From a virus, in IMG/VR virus record IMGVR_UViG_3300018420_000100, positions 1 to 25,474 of that record: 25,474 bases of DNA. One strand, 5' to 3'. The position numbers and the translations under genes are program-made. Shown here piece by piece: positions 8,357-15,458 of this stretch (the first letter of the stretch is position 1; every line of letters begins with the position of its first letter). The notes under the pieces were generated by a model, which saw only the letters and a program-made list of their open reading frames with translations, searched no databases and had not been told where the DNA came from.

Positions 8357-8360
8357 GCCA

Positions 8361-8368
8361 TATAAATA
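8361..8368 (+). promoter_or_regulatory. T4-type late promoter (TATAAATA)
   Basis: TATAAATA is the T4 late promoter octamer recognised by the gp55 sigma factor. It lies five bases after the extended -10 in a non-coding stretch, so the downstream RNA could be transcribed by both early and late polymerase forms. Confidence 0.6.
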
Positions 8369-8598
8369 ATATTAATCATAATGTGTGGGTGAGTGTTAGT
8401 AGGTGTCAAAAGAATAATTGGGCGAGGTACAAAATAATCGCCTTTGGAGTGTAGGAGCATTTATTGTACAAATCAATCCTAGTAAAGGAAAAGCGGGTCG
8501 CGGCGCATGTAGTCGTTGGTAGGGGTTTCCACCCGCATTCGATAGACACCTGAGAGGGTGATGTTTCTCTTCCACAGAGGGCATCGCCCTCTTTTTTT
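8363..8598 (+). ncRNA. Putative stand-alone structured RNA with pseudoknot
   Basis: There is no credible protein frame between 8356 and 8773, but the stretch contains nested complementary arms. P1 is AGGTGTC 8401-8407 with GACACCT 8545-8551. P2 is GGGCGA 8419-8424 with TCGCCT 8438-8443 (one G-U). P3 is TAGGA 8452-8456 with TCCTA 8477-8481, extended by ATTT 8459-8462 with AAAT 8470-8473. P4 is GGAAA 8487-8491 with TTTCC 8526-8530. The last helix, GCGGGT 8493-8498 with ACCCGC 8531-8536, interleaves with P4 as an H-type pseudoknot. A strong terminator ends the unit and the next gene has its own promoter, so a free RNA of about 235 bases is more likely than a leader. It matches no tRNA, tmRNA or riboswitch that I recognise. 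Pairings were found by eye, without energies or covariation. Confidence 0.65.
8576..8598 (+). terminator. Rho-independent terminator
   Basis: AGAGGGC at 8576-8582 pairs perfectly with GCCCTCT at 8586-8592 around a three-base loop, followed by an unbroken run of T to 8598. It ends the structured RNA unit. AGAGGG also occurs at 8553-8558 and could compete for the 3' arm. Confidence 0.92.
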
Positions 8599-8615
8599 GC
8601 CCAAAATTCATCAAA

Positions 8616-8631
8616 GTTAGTGTTCACTAAC
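8616..8631. promoter_or_regulatory. 16-bp palindrome, possible operator
   Basis: GTTAGTG-TT-CACTAAC is a perfect seven-base inverted repeat with a two-base centre. It lies between the terminator and the promoter at 8696 in otherwise featureless AT-rich DNA. With no T tract after it, it is more like a protein-binding site than a terminator. The function is unknown. Confidence 0.4.
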
Positions 8632-8695
8632 CAAAATAAATCCAACTATTTTAAGAACTTCAATAAAATCAACAACTTACGTTGGCTGGTTTTCC

Positions 8696-8724
8696 TTGAC
8701 ATGCTCCCTCAAATCTACTATACT
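8696..8724 (+). promoter_or_regulatory. Sigma70-type promoter for the zinc-peptidase-like gene
   Basis: TTGACA at 8696-8701, a 17-base spacer, then TATACT at 8719-8724. The -35 context is TTTCCTTGACA. It is 50 bases before the start codon at 8774. Confidence 0.85.
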
Positions 8725-8773
8725 ATCCATGTAGTTGAGAGTTTCCCGTTGTCTGCAATAGAGAGAAAAACGC

Positions 8774-9193
8774 ATGAATCAGGTGATAGTTACTGGCGGT
8801 AAGAAGTTTGAGCGAGATATCGTTGAACAGACTGTAGCATTTTGTATTCGTAAAATGATGCCCCGTCTCAGAACCCTAGACATTGAGATTAAAGTAAAGA
8901 ATCTAAAAGACGCTATGGGTTACTGCATGATGGGTGACACAAATCGTGACTTTGAACTGGAGATTAAGAGTGGTATGGGAATGTACGACTTAATTAGTAC
9001 AGTGTGTCATGAGATGGTGCATGTGAAGCAGTATGCACGAAAAGAAATCTGGCTTGATAGAGACTACAACCAGCGTTGGAAGCGGTCTCGTGTCTCAAGC
9101 AATACTGAGTACATGGACTTGCCGTGGGAAAAGGAAGCGTTCCGTCAAGAACGTGCGCTGGCTGTTGAGTGCTTTGAAACAATGTGCAATTAA
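8774..9193 (+). CDS. Zinc metallopeptidase-like (HExxH) protein
   Basis: A 139-residue protein with a zincin signature, CHEMVHVKQYA: His79, Glu80 and His83 would be two zinc ligands and the catalytic base. PWEKEAFRQE at 117-126 supplies a Glu (119 or 121) that could be the third ligand. The order (short helical N-terminus, beta region ending ELEIKSG, HExxH helix, then PWExEA) is like small SprT/WLM-type and phage peptidase-like proteins. No signal peptide is present, so it would be cytoplasmic. The substrate is unknown. It has its own promoter and a GAGAG ribosome-binding site about 10 bases upstream. It is monocistronic or read into the following small genes. Confidence 0.8.
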   Translation: MNQVIVTGGKKFERDIVEQTVAFCIRKMMPRLRTLDIEIKVKNLKDAMGYCMMGDTNRDFELEIKSGMGMYDLISTVCHEMVHVKQYARKEIWLDRDYNQRWKRSRVSSNTEYMDLPWEKEAFRQERALAVECFETMCN

Positions 9194-9206
9194 ACCAAAA
9201 TAGTCC

Positions 9207-9235
9207 TTGACAAGACTATCGTTCTGCCCTATACT
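9207..9235 (+). promoter_or_regulatory. Sigma70-type promoter
   Basis: TTGACA at 9207-9212, a 17-base spacer, then TATACT at 9230-9235. The upstream context AATAGTCCTTGACAA is almost identical to that at 19934. It lies 34 bases before the next start codon. Confidence 0.88.
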
Positions 9236-9268
9236 GTATATGTAACGTGATGAAAGAGAGAATATATT

Positions 9269-9607
9269 ATGAATGAACAAATGACAAACGCCCTCGAAAC
9301 TCTTCGCCAGATGGTCATTGCTGACTATCTAAATTTTCAAGGTCTTGAGAACCGCACAGAAGTCCAAGCCCGTATGGCTGATGAGTTTATCAACGGACTT
9401 GAAGTTCGTCCTGGTAACAAGTACATTAAGATTCTTACCAATCGCAGTGTTTGGGGTTTCATTGTCAATACTGACGATGATGCAAAGTTCAAGCGTGGTG
9501 ACATTCTGAAAGCCGCTGGCTTCAATGCTCCTGCCCGCAACAAAGCCCGTGGTAATCTGTTTGATGATGTATATGAAGTTCGCTGGACAGGTCCGCTCTA
9601 CCTTTAA
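9269..9607 (+). CDS. Uncharacterised conserved-looking phage protein (112 residues)
   Basis: Residues 1-45 are helical (ETLRQMVIADYLNFQG). A beta-rich part follows (GNKYIKILTNRSVWGFIVNTDD), then a basic AGFNAPARNKARGN segment and a final VYEVRWTGPLYL strand. No catalytic motif is seen and I do not recognise the family. The start ATG has GAGAGA about nine bases upstream, and the gene directly follows a strong early-type promoter, so early expression is likely. The basic segment could contact nucleic acid (inference). Confidence 0.8.
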   Translation: MNEQMTNALETLRQMVIADYLNFQGLENRTEVQARMADEFINGLEVRPGNKYIKILTNRSVWGFIVNTDDDAKFKRGDILKAAGFNAPARNKARGNLFDDVYEVRWTGPLYL

Positions 9608-9622
9608 GGGGGTGAAACAAAA

Positions 9623-9721
9623 ATGATAAGTAACAAAAAATATCTTAGACTTCAGCGCATTACATTACCCCTAGTGGGTATTTTAATGTTTGTTGGAACT
9701 ATCTTTATGTTGATATCTTAA
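9623..9721 (+). CDS. 32-residue single-span membrane peptide
   Basis: A short frame in the gap between two genes: MISNKKYLRLQR followed by a continuous hydrophobic stretch (ITLPLVGILMFVGTIFMLIS). A GGGGGTG ribosome-binding site lies at 9608-9614. The positive residues before the hydrophobic segment predict the N-terminus inside. The good ribosome site and clean helix make it a plausible real gene; the function is unknown. Confidence 0.55.
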   Translation: MISNKKYLRLQRITLPLVGILMFVGTIFMLIS

Positions 9722-9743
9722 CCCAGAGGAACAGTGATTTAAA

Positions 9744-10157
9744 TTGATACAACCCAAAATTCTGAAGTACCTAGAAAAACATGCAGTATCAACTTTGGGT
9801 ACAGGTGGTCGCTTTAAACTTGCCGCAGGGGTTGTCCGTAGAGGCAAGTTGCTTGCTGTAGGTGTAAACTCATATAAGACACATCCAATCATGTTGAACA
9901 GTGGCTACCGTGATGGTCAACATTGTCTACATGCAGAAGCAGACGCAATTAAAAAGTGCATTCGTATGGGCTATGCTGATATCTTGTCGAATTGTGAATT
10001 GTATGTTGTTCGTGTGAAGCATCCTGATAAATTCTCTGATGAGTATGTTCACGGGCTTGCAAAGCCTTGTAGTGGGTGTAATAATATTATTAATGAGTAT
10101 AATTTTAAAGCAGTTTATTATACGACTGATGAACATGGCAGGTTAGAAGTCTTATAA
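9744..10157 (+). CDS. Cytidine/deoxycytidylate deaminase family protein
   Basis: A 137-residue zinc deaminase. HAE at 63-65 (CLHAEADAIKKC) supplies the zinc His and catalytic Glu, and PCSGC at 108-112 supplies the two zinc Cys, the standard signature of the CDA/dCMP deaminase fold. It is shorter than T4 dCMP deaminase (about 190 residues) and lacks an obvious second zinc site. The substrate could be dCMP, deoxycytidine or another nucleobase; with nrdAB in the same genome, a role in dUMP/dTTP supply is likely (inference). The start is the TTG at 9744: an in-frame stop lies just upstream, and the next ATG falls at codon 50, too late for the fold. AGAGGA lies 13 bases upstream, a rather long spacing. 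Confidence 0.85.
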   Translation: MIQPKILKYLEKHAVSTLGTGGRFKLAAGVVRRGKLLAVGVNSYKTHPIMLNSGYRDGQHCLHAEADAIKKCIRMGYADILSNCELYVVRVKHPDKFSDEYVHGLAKPCSGCNNIINEYNFKAVYYTTDEHGRLEVL

Positions 10158-10160
10158 ATA
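10153..10160 (+). promoter_or_regulatory. T4-type late promoter (TATAAATA)
   Basis: TATAAATA overlaps the stop of the deaminase gene, 47 bases before the next start. It is followed by two copies of TGAATATC. A related NATAAATA site with TGAATATC lies before the gene at 19307. It probably drives the block that follows. Confidence 0.7.
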
Positions 10161-10206
10161 TAAGTGAATATCTACTTGAATATCGCTTAATATTGGAGCA
10201 TCCCAC

Positions 10207-11175
10207 ATGGCATCTAAAACCATCAGTCAATTCTTAAAAGAAGCAAAAGAATCATTCAACGTACCTGACAGTCTTGACGTTCTCAAAGCAGAATGTGCAA
10301 AGATTGGTTATGAAGATTTTAAAGCAATCAGCGGTTCTCGCTTTTCGATTCTCACCAACGAGAATCGTGTTGCCCTCCTAGAAAAACTAGCATCCCATCT
10401 AGCACAATTCGGTGCATTCTACGACCCTGACTTTGGTTCATCCTCAGTCGGTATGGTTCGTATTGGGAAATTCGCAATTGGTGCCGCTCCAAAGTCTAAG
10501 CAAGGTAAAGCAAGTGCAGGCGTAGAGAATGAGTACATCCTCATTCAGATGATTAATGATGCACTATCAAACGGTCCTTTGAATCTTGTCTTCAGTGCAG
10601 GTTCAAGCAAATTTACAGTCCCTCAAGCAGTCCGTGCTGAAGCAGTCGGTGGCGATACAAAAGACCGTAAGAAGTCTGATGTAAACGTATTTGATGCTGA
10701 TGGTAATGTTTACCCGTTGTCGCTCAAAAAAGACAAAGCAGAAATGTGGGAGTCTGCTGATTCTTATTGGGGCGATACAATGAAGAAGATTGTAGAGCGT
10801 GAACAGAAGAAGGGTACAGTCAAAGTTGAACCACATCCTTCAGTTCGCTCAGTGTTTACAATCACACCAAACTTGGCAGTCAAAGCAGATGCCAAAGAAG
10901 TCAAGAATGTCGTATTTGGTACAGACATTCTCCCTAATGGTTGTGTGCTAGAAAAAACATACAACGGAAAATATACCATTGACGCTGATACTGAATCTGT
11001 TATAATTGACGTAACAAAGATTATTACAAGTCCCAGAGAGTTAAAGGGTGAATATGAAGTGTATTTCTTAATTCGCAATGACAGTTCACGCAAGGGTTCT
11101 AAAGTACCTGGACTGCGTGTTCTTGCTGTTAAGAAATCACGAATCAATCGTAATGTAGAGGTCGTAAGTCGATGA
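10207..11175 (+). CDS. Putative PD-(D/E)XK nuclease-like protein with capsid-targeting-like N-terminus
   Basis: A 322-residue protein. GVENEYILIQMINDAL (Glu107/Glu109), KKSDVNVFDADG (Asp158) and YPLSLKKDKAEMW (Ser172-Leu173-Lys174) follow the order and spacing of PD-(D/E)XK nucleases, with Ser in the (D/E) position as in some members. The C-terminal third is beta-rich and basic. The N-terminus MASKTISQFLKEA carries LKE|A, the (L/I)xE|A form cut by T4 prohead protease, with the cut after residue 12. GGAG lies eight bases before the ATG and a late promoter is just upstream. The stop overlaps the next start by four bases. The nuclease assignment is from motif pattern only. Confidence 0.6.
   Translation: MASKTISQFLKEAKESFNVPDSLDVLKAECAKIGYEDFKAISGSRFSILTNENRVALLEKLASHLAQFGAFYDPDFGSSSVGMVRIGKFAIGAAPKSKQGKASAGVENEYILIQMINDALSNGPLNLVFSAGSSKFTVPQAVRAEAVGGDTKDRKKSDVNVFDADGNVYPLSLKKDKAEMWESADSYWGDTMKKIVEREQKKGTVKVEPHPSVRSVFTITPNLAVKADAKEVKNVVFGTDILPNGCVLEKTYNGKYTIDADTESVIIDVTKIITSPRELKGEYEVYFLIRNDSSRKGSKVPGLRVLAVKKSRINRNVEVVSR
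10979..11006 (+). promoter_or_regulatory. Possible sigma70 promoter inside the nuclease-like gene
   Basis: TTGACG at 10979-10984, a 16-base spacer, then TATAAT at 11001-11006. It is about 165 bases before the ligase-like gene. Eleven of 12 hexamer bases match, but it lies in coding sequence and lacks the CCTTGACA context, so it may be chance. Confidence 0.35.
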
Positions 11176-12431
11176 AAAGTTTCTCACAATTCCAACAATT
11201 AGATGAAGCGGCTGAAGGTAAGAACCTTCACTTGGAGCATCTTGAAGATGAACTATTTAACAACGGTATCGTTGGCGGTCGTGCGGCTGTCAACTTTTTG
11301 CGTTCATTGCGTGATATGCTTCAAGGTGATGCGGCGTCTTCAGTAAACATCACAGTCAAGTGGGATGGCGCACCTGCTGTCTTCTTTGGTACAGACCCAG
11401 AAGATGGTAAGTTCTTTGTTGCCAAAAAAGGCATCTTCAACAAAAACCCAAAGACATATAAGTCACATGCTGACATTGATGCAGACACTTCAGGTGACCT
11501 TGCAGTTAAACTAAAATCGGCATTTGACAATCTTCAGAAATTGAATCTAGGTAAGTCTGTGTATCAAGGTGACTTGATGTATACTAAAAAGGATTTGAAA
11601 TCTGAGACAATCAATGGCGAGAAACTAATCACGTTTCAACCAAACACCATTGTGTATGCTGTCCCTGAGAACTCAGACTTGGCAAAACAGATTAAGAATG
11701 CCGAGATTGGTATCATTATTCACACCGAGTACAAAGGTGGTCCAACACTACAGGACATGAGTGCATCATTCAACATTGATGTATCTGGTCTTGGTCAATC
11801 AAAAGATGTATGGTATCAAGATGCGTCTTACAGAGATGTATCAGGTTCTGGTACACTAACGAAAAAAGAGACAACAGAATTGGATGTTGTGCTTTCAAAA
11901 ATGGGCAAAGCATTCCGAGGAATCAACTCAAAAGAATTTGCAGAACTTCTTAAAATGCAAGAGCAACTATCTGGTAGTATTGCTGGTGCTAGTGTTAAGA
12001 CATTTATTAACTCTAAAATCCGTGACCAGAAGAATGTTGACCCTAAATCTGCAAGTACTGAATATACTAAATATATTGAAAACTATTTTAATGAGAAGCA
12101 AATTGCCAAAGTGAAGACGGACAAAGCAAAGACACAAAAAGCGCAGTTGCGTGATGAATATGTCAGGTTATTGCAAAAATATCAAAAGACTTTGAGTGCA
12201 GTTTTTGACTTCTATTCATTGATTGTTGAAGCCAAACTTTTGGTTGTTCGAAAACTTGAAAGTGTTAAACAGTTGACTAAAACTTTCAATCGAACTGATA
12301 ATGGTTTTGAAGTAACAGAACCAGAGGGTTTCGTAGCAGTCGATAAAATCGGTGGGAGCGCAGTTAAGTTAGTTGATAGGCTGACATTTTCCTATAACAA
12401 CTTTACTGCCGCCAAAAATTGGTCTAAGTGA
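11172..12431 (+). CDS. Ligase-like covalent nucleotidyltransferase candidate with capsid-targeting-like N-terminus
   Basis: A 419-residue protein. VKWDGAPAVFFG at 62-73 has the KxDG motif I of ATP-dependent DNA/RNA ligases and capping enzymes, with Lys63 as the candidate nucleotidylated lysine. A second strand FFVAKKG follows as expected. YQGDLMYT (131-138) could be motif III, and IGIIIHTEYKG (179-189) resembles motif IV/V strands. The region 200-419 is mostly helical, rich in Lys and Gln, and unassigned. The N-terminus MKSFSQFQQLDEA ends in LDE|A, with the cut after residue 12, as in the upstream protein. If active it may seal, adenylylate or cap a nucleic acid end. It overlaps the upstream gene by four bases. 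The active-site pattern is suggestive, not proven. Confidence 0.6.
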   Translation: MKSFSQFQQLDEAAEGKNLHLEHLEDELFNNGIVGGRAAVNFLRSLRDMLQGDAASSVNITVKWDGAPAVFFGTDPEDGKFFVAKKGIFNKNPKTYKSHADIDADTSGDLAVKLKSAFDNLQKLNLGKSVYQGDLMYTKKDLKSETINGEKLITFQPNTIVYAVPENSDLAKQIKNAEIGIIIHTEYKGGPTLQDMSASFNIDVSGLGQSKDVWYQDASYRDVSGSGTLTKKETTELDVVLSKMGKAFRGINSKEFAELLKMQEQLSGSIAGASVKTFINSKIRDQKNVDPKSASTEYTKYIENYFNEKQIAKVKTDKAKTQKAQLRDEYVRLLQKYQKTLSAVFDFYSLIVEAKLLVVRKLESVKQLTKTFNRTDNGFEVTEPEGFVAVDKIGGSAVKLVDRLTFSYNNFTAAKNWSK

Positions 12432-12454
12432 ACATCAATAAAGGATAACGGATA

Positions 12455-15208
12455 ATGAAAAAATTTAAACAACTAAAAGAAGCAGACGAAAAAAAGGTTG
12501 TGTTCACGTTTGGTAGATTCAATCCACCAACTACAGGACATGAGAAGTTGCTTAAAGCGGCTGACGATATTGCTCGGGCGCAGGGTGCTGACTTGATGGT
12601 ATTTCCATCACAGTCCGAGGACCCAAAAAAGAATCCGTTGTCTTTTACTGATAAAGTAAAATTCATGCGTAAGATATTTCGTGCTTACGCTAAAGGCATT
12701 AGTGGTGATAAATCAGTCAAAACATCTTTTGACGCAATCACCAAACTCTATGACATGGGCTACACAAACATTACTATGGTTGTTGGTGGTGACAGAGTTG
12801 CAGAGTTTGATACATTACTAAACAAATATAATGGTGTAAAAGGTCGCCATGGATTCTATGAATTCGAAAATGGTGTACAGATTAAATCCGCAGGCAATCG
12901 TGCAGACCCAGATTCTGATGAAGCAAAACAGATGACTGCCGATTCAATGTCTGCATCTGTTCTACGCAAACTTGCGGCAGATGGTCACTTTGATGATTGG
13001 GTAGACGAAAAAGGAAAGAAACAAAAAGGTTTCGTTGCGGGTGTACCTGACACAATAGGTGTCACTGATAAGCGTGTACTCTTCAATAAAATTCGTACTG
13101 GATTGAAACTTGCCGCAATCAACGAAATGTTTGAATTACTATTTGACGAAATGCTATTGAGTGAATCGGGTGAACAAATCTCAGAAAAAGCGCCACCAGA
13201 TGATAAGATTCTGAAGTGGACTGAAGACCCTAAAGTTAAAGCATCATTCAAAGACAAGTACGGCGACAAGTGGGCAGAAGTCATGTACGCTACTGCTTGG
13301 AAGATGTACAACAGCAAAACAAAAGAACAAAATGAAGCATGGAACATTGATGAAGAGTTAGATGAAGATTGGGCTCCAGCAAACATCAATGAACTATTTG
13401 CAGAAGAATTCAAAGACTACACTAAGAAGTCATTTGATATGTTGCGTGAACGTGTAAAACTTACTGAAGAAGGTGAGATTACACAAGCACATCTAAACGC
13501 TATTGAGAAGTATGCAGACAAGTTGTTTGCAAAAGTTGGTATTGACGTAAACTTTACACGACATTTCTTGGACCGTGTGAATGATGCCCGTAACAAAACT
13601 CAAATTACTAATGCTGAACTAGTTCGTCTGTTCAAGCAGACATACGCACAGTATGGTAAGAAGATTGCTCAACTAGGTCCAGACGCAGAAGCAGTACTTA
13701 ACGATATTAAGACTGATGTAAACATGCCATTCGTACTGAAGTGGGATGATAAGAATCAAGAACTAGACATGGTTGCGAAGACAGTCATGCGTAAGAAGAA
13801 CTTTGCAACTTCAAGCACAAAACTACAAGTGCAAGAGTTTGACCCACTAGAAGAAAAGACTGATGATGGTAAAGAGCATTCATGGAAGTCTGAAGGACAT
13901 TACACTGCTGACGGACAAGAGTGGACAGGTCCTCAACACTACAATGATGAAATGCAAATGGTGATGACAGGTTCTGAACCATCTGCTGATAGTGTTCCCT
14001 TGTACCACTACAAAGAATTACCAAAAGAAATTCGTGCTAAGATTGATGCGGGTTTGAAGACTGAGAAGAAGAAGTTGAAAAATGTTCGTGAAGCATACAT
14101 TGCAGAAGTAACATCAAACGACTTGCCACAAATCGGTGATGTTGATGGTGATGGCATTGACGATGACCCATATCAGGATGTTCAAGTACGTTTTGTACCA
14201 TATGCAGTGAAGATTAAAGGCTTCCCAGAATTCTTCTTGTGGTCTACAAGCATTTCTAAAGTACGTTCTTCAATTCGTTTGACACTCAAGCGTATGGATG
14301 ATATTGAATCCATTGAGCGTGTTACTGATGCAGAAGTGCGTTCTATTCACAGAAACCGTGCTTACAATCCATCTGAACTTAGAACAAAAGACGATAACCT
14401 AAAAATACGTCAGGATGCATACTATAGAGAATCTCTCGAATATGGTACTGATGAACTTGTTAAGTCTTACAAGAAAGCAACCCCAGGTGAACTTGGAGAA
14501 GCACCACAGTGGGTTAAGCAATTTATTTCTCAACTACCTGGTCAAAAAGATAAGTACCAAAAAGCGGCGCAAGCACTAATCAAACTACAACAAGATGAAG
14601 ACCCCAAAGGTCGTCATGGTCTTGAATATTGGGCTAGTGAAATGATGCGTTGGACAAGTGGTTCACTTGATGCAAGAACATTAGCAAAGTTTGCGAGAAA
14701 GATTCTTGCTACCGAATCTGTATTTTACGCAGTAGAAAATAATCAACCCCTACACAGTATCTATCGCCCACATTCTGAGATGTACTATGAACTCTTTGAT
14801 GTTGCAAGAGAACTAAATGTCGTCTCTGAGGGGTTGGATAAATACTTACTAGAGAGTACTGATATTGGTGAATTTGCTCGTTACGATGGTGAGTACGTCC
14901 CTCTTGATATTCCTCTTGTAGAAGAGTGGATTGATGAAGAGGTCGAACTCAACTCACCGAAGCGTGGTGGTTCTAAGAAGTTCTATGTGTACGTTAAGAA
15001 TGATAAAGGTAATGTCGTAAAAGTTTCATTTGGTGATACTTCTGGTCTGAAAGCAAAGATTGATGACCCAGAAGCAAGAGCATCATTTGTAGCAAGACAT
15101 GATTGTGATAACAAGAATGATAAAACAACTCCAGGTTACTGGTCATGCAGACTACCGATGTATGCGAAAGAACTTGGATTAAGTGGGGGTGGGGATTTCT
15201 TTTGGTAA
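12455..15208 (+). CDS. 917-residue mosaic protein with N-terminal TxGH nucleotidyltransferase
   Basis: Residues 15-220 form a cytidylyltransferase/NMN-adenylyltransferase-like domain: VFTFGRFNPPTTGHEKLL (TTGH at 26-29), MVVGGDRVAEF and the closing SMSASVLRKL (S/T-x-x-R type, Arg171). Later parts look like separate modules. LKWTEDPKVKASFKDKYGD begins at 253. A helical/beta domain has NFTRHFLDRVNDARN at 366-380 and continues to 450. A calcium-loop-like DVDGDGIDDD lies at 562-571. A beta domain spans 575-630, helical regions 685-800, and a final Cys-containing domain has SCRLPMYAKELGLSGGGDFFW at the end. (L/I)xE sites followed by Ala or Ser lie at 9/10, 237/238, 682/683 and 800/801, mostly between modules. 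The substrate is unknown; NAD synthesis is one option. The cut at residue 9 gives a targeting-like N-terminus. Confidence 0.75.
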   Translation: MKKFKQLKEADEKKVVFTFGRFNPPTTGHEKLLKAADDIARAQGADLMVFPSQSEDPKKNPLSFTDKVKFMRKIFRAYAKGISGDKSVKTSFDAITKLYDMGYTNITMVVGGDRVAEFDTLLNKYNGVKGRHGFYEFENGVQIKSAGNRADPDSDEAKQMTADSMSASVLRKLAADGHFDDWVDEKGKKQKGFVAGVPDTIGVTDKRVLFNKIRTGLKLAAINEMFELLFDEMLLSESGEQISEKAPPDDKILKWTEDPKVKASFKDKYGDKWAEVMYATAWKMYNSKTKEQNEAWNIDEELDEDWAPANINELFAEEFKDYTKKSFDMLRERVKLTEEGEITQAHLNAIEKYADKLFAKVGIDVNFTRHFLDRVNDARNKTQITNAELVRLFKQTYAQYGKKIAQLGPDAEAVLNDIKTDVNMPFVLKWDDKNQELDMVAKTVMRKKNFATSSTKLQVQEFDPLEEKTDDGKEHSWKSEGHYTADGQEWTGPQHYNDEMQMVMTGSEPSADSVPLYHYKELPKEIRAKIDAGLKTEKKKLKNVREAYIAEVTSNDLPQIGDVDGDGIDDDPYQDVQVRFVPYAVKIKGFPEFFLWSTSISKVRSSIRLTLKRMDDIESIERVTDAEVRSIHRNRAYNPSELRTKDDNLKIRQDAYYRESLEYGTDELVKSYKKATPGELGEAPQWVKQFISQLPGQKDKYQKAAQALIKLQQDEDPKGRHGLEYWASEMMRWTSGSLDARTLAKFARKILATESVFYAVENNQPLHSIYRPHSEMYYELFDVARELNVVSEGLDKYLLESTDIGEFARYDGEYVPLDIPLVEEWIDEEVELNSPKRGGSKKFYVYVKNDKGNVVKVSFGDTSGLKAKIDDPEARASFVARHDCDNKNDKTTPGYWSCRLPMYAKELGLSGGGDFFW

Positions 15209-15456
15209 ATCCATACATAGAAGACAAAGATATTCGAATTTTCTCTTGCCAAACTGAACAAAGTGAGTTAGTATGGCATAGAGACAAGAAAGATAGAACT
15301 GTCGTGATACTTGAGGGTGAGGGTTGGATGTTCCAGCGAGATAATGAACTTCCAATGATTCTCTCAGAAGGCGATGAGATTGAGATTTCATCCTTTGAGT
15401 ATCATAGAATCATCAAAGGTAAGACAGATTTAAAGATTAAAATTAAGGAGCAATAA
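15202..15456 (+). CDS. Small cupin-fold protein
   Basis: I start this at the TTG at 15202 because GGGGA at 15191-15195 lies six bases upstream and longer forms would run inside the preceding gene; this gives 84 residues. The sequence fits one conserved cupin barrel: VWHRDKKDRTVVILEGEGW (His26, Asp28), then LPMILSEGDEIEI and YHRIIKG (His68). These His residues could hold a metal, but an enzyme activity cannot be read from the sequence. It overlaps the mosaic protein gene by seven bases, so it is probably translationally coupled. Small cupins may act as sugar- or metal-binding modules. Confidence 0.75.
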   Translation: MVNPYIEDKDIRIFSCQTEQSELVWHRDKKDRTVVILEGEGWMFQRDNELPMILSEGDEIEISSFEYHRIIKGKTDLKIKIKEQ

Positions 15457-15458
15457 CA

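Noticed and set aside
8493-8550. TTCGA inside the structured RNA region as a tRNA or tmRNA T-loop
   Set aside because: No five-base T-stem flanks it, and no acceptor stem or anticodon arm can be built; the bases are better used in the pseudoknot and closing helix.
8550-8555. CTGAGA as a TPP riboswitch signature
   Set aside because: The other conserved TPP elements are missing and the downstream gene is a peptidase-like gene with its own promoter.
8620-8802. 60-codon + strand frame
   Set aside because: It runs across the promoter at 8696-8724 and into the peptidase-like gene in another frame, with no ribosome site or protein-like pattern.
12455-15456. Frameshift joining the 917-residue gene and the cupin
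   Set aside because: The cupin has its own ribosome site and TTG start, forms a complete small fold by itself, and the preceding protein ends in a normal family-like C-terminus.
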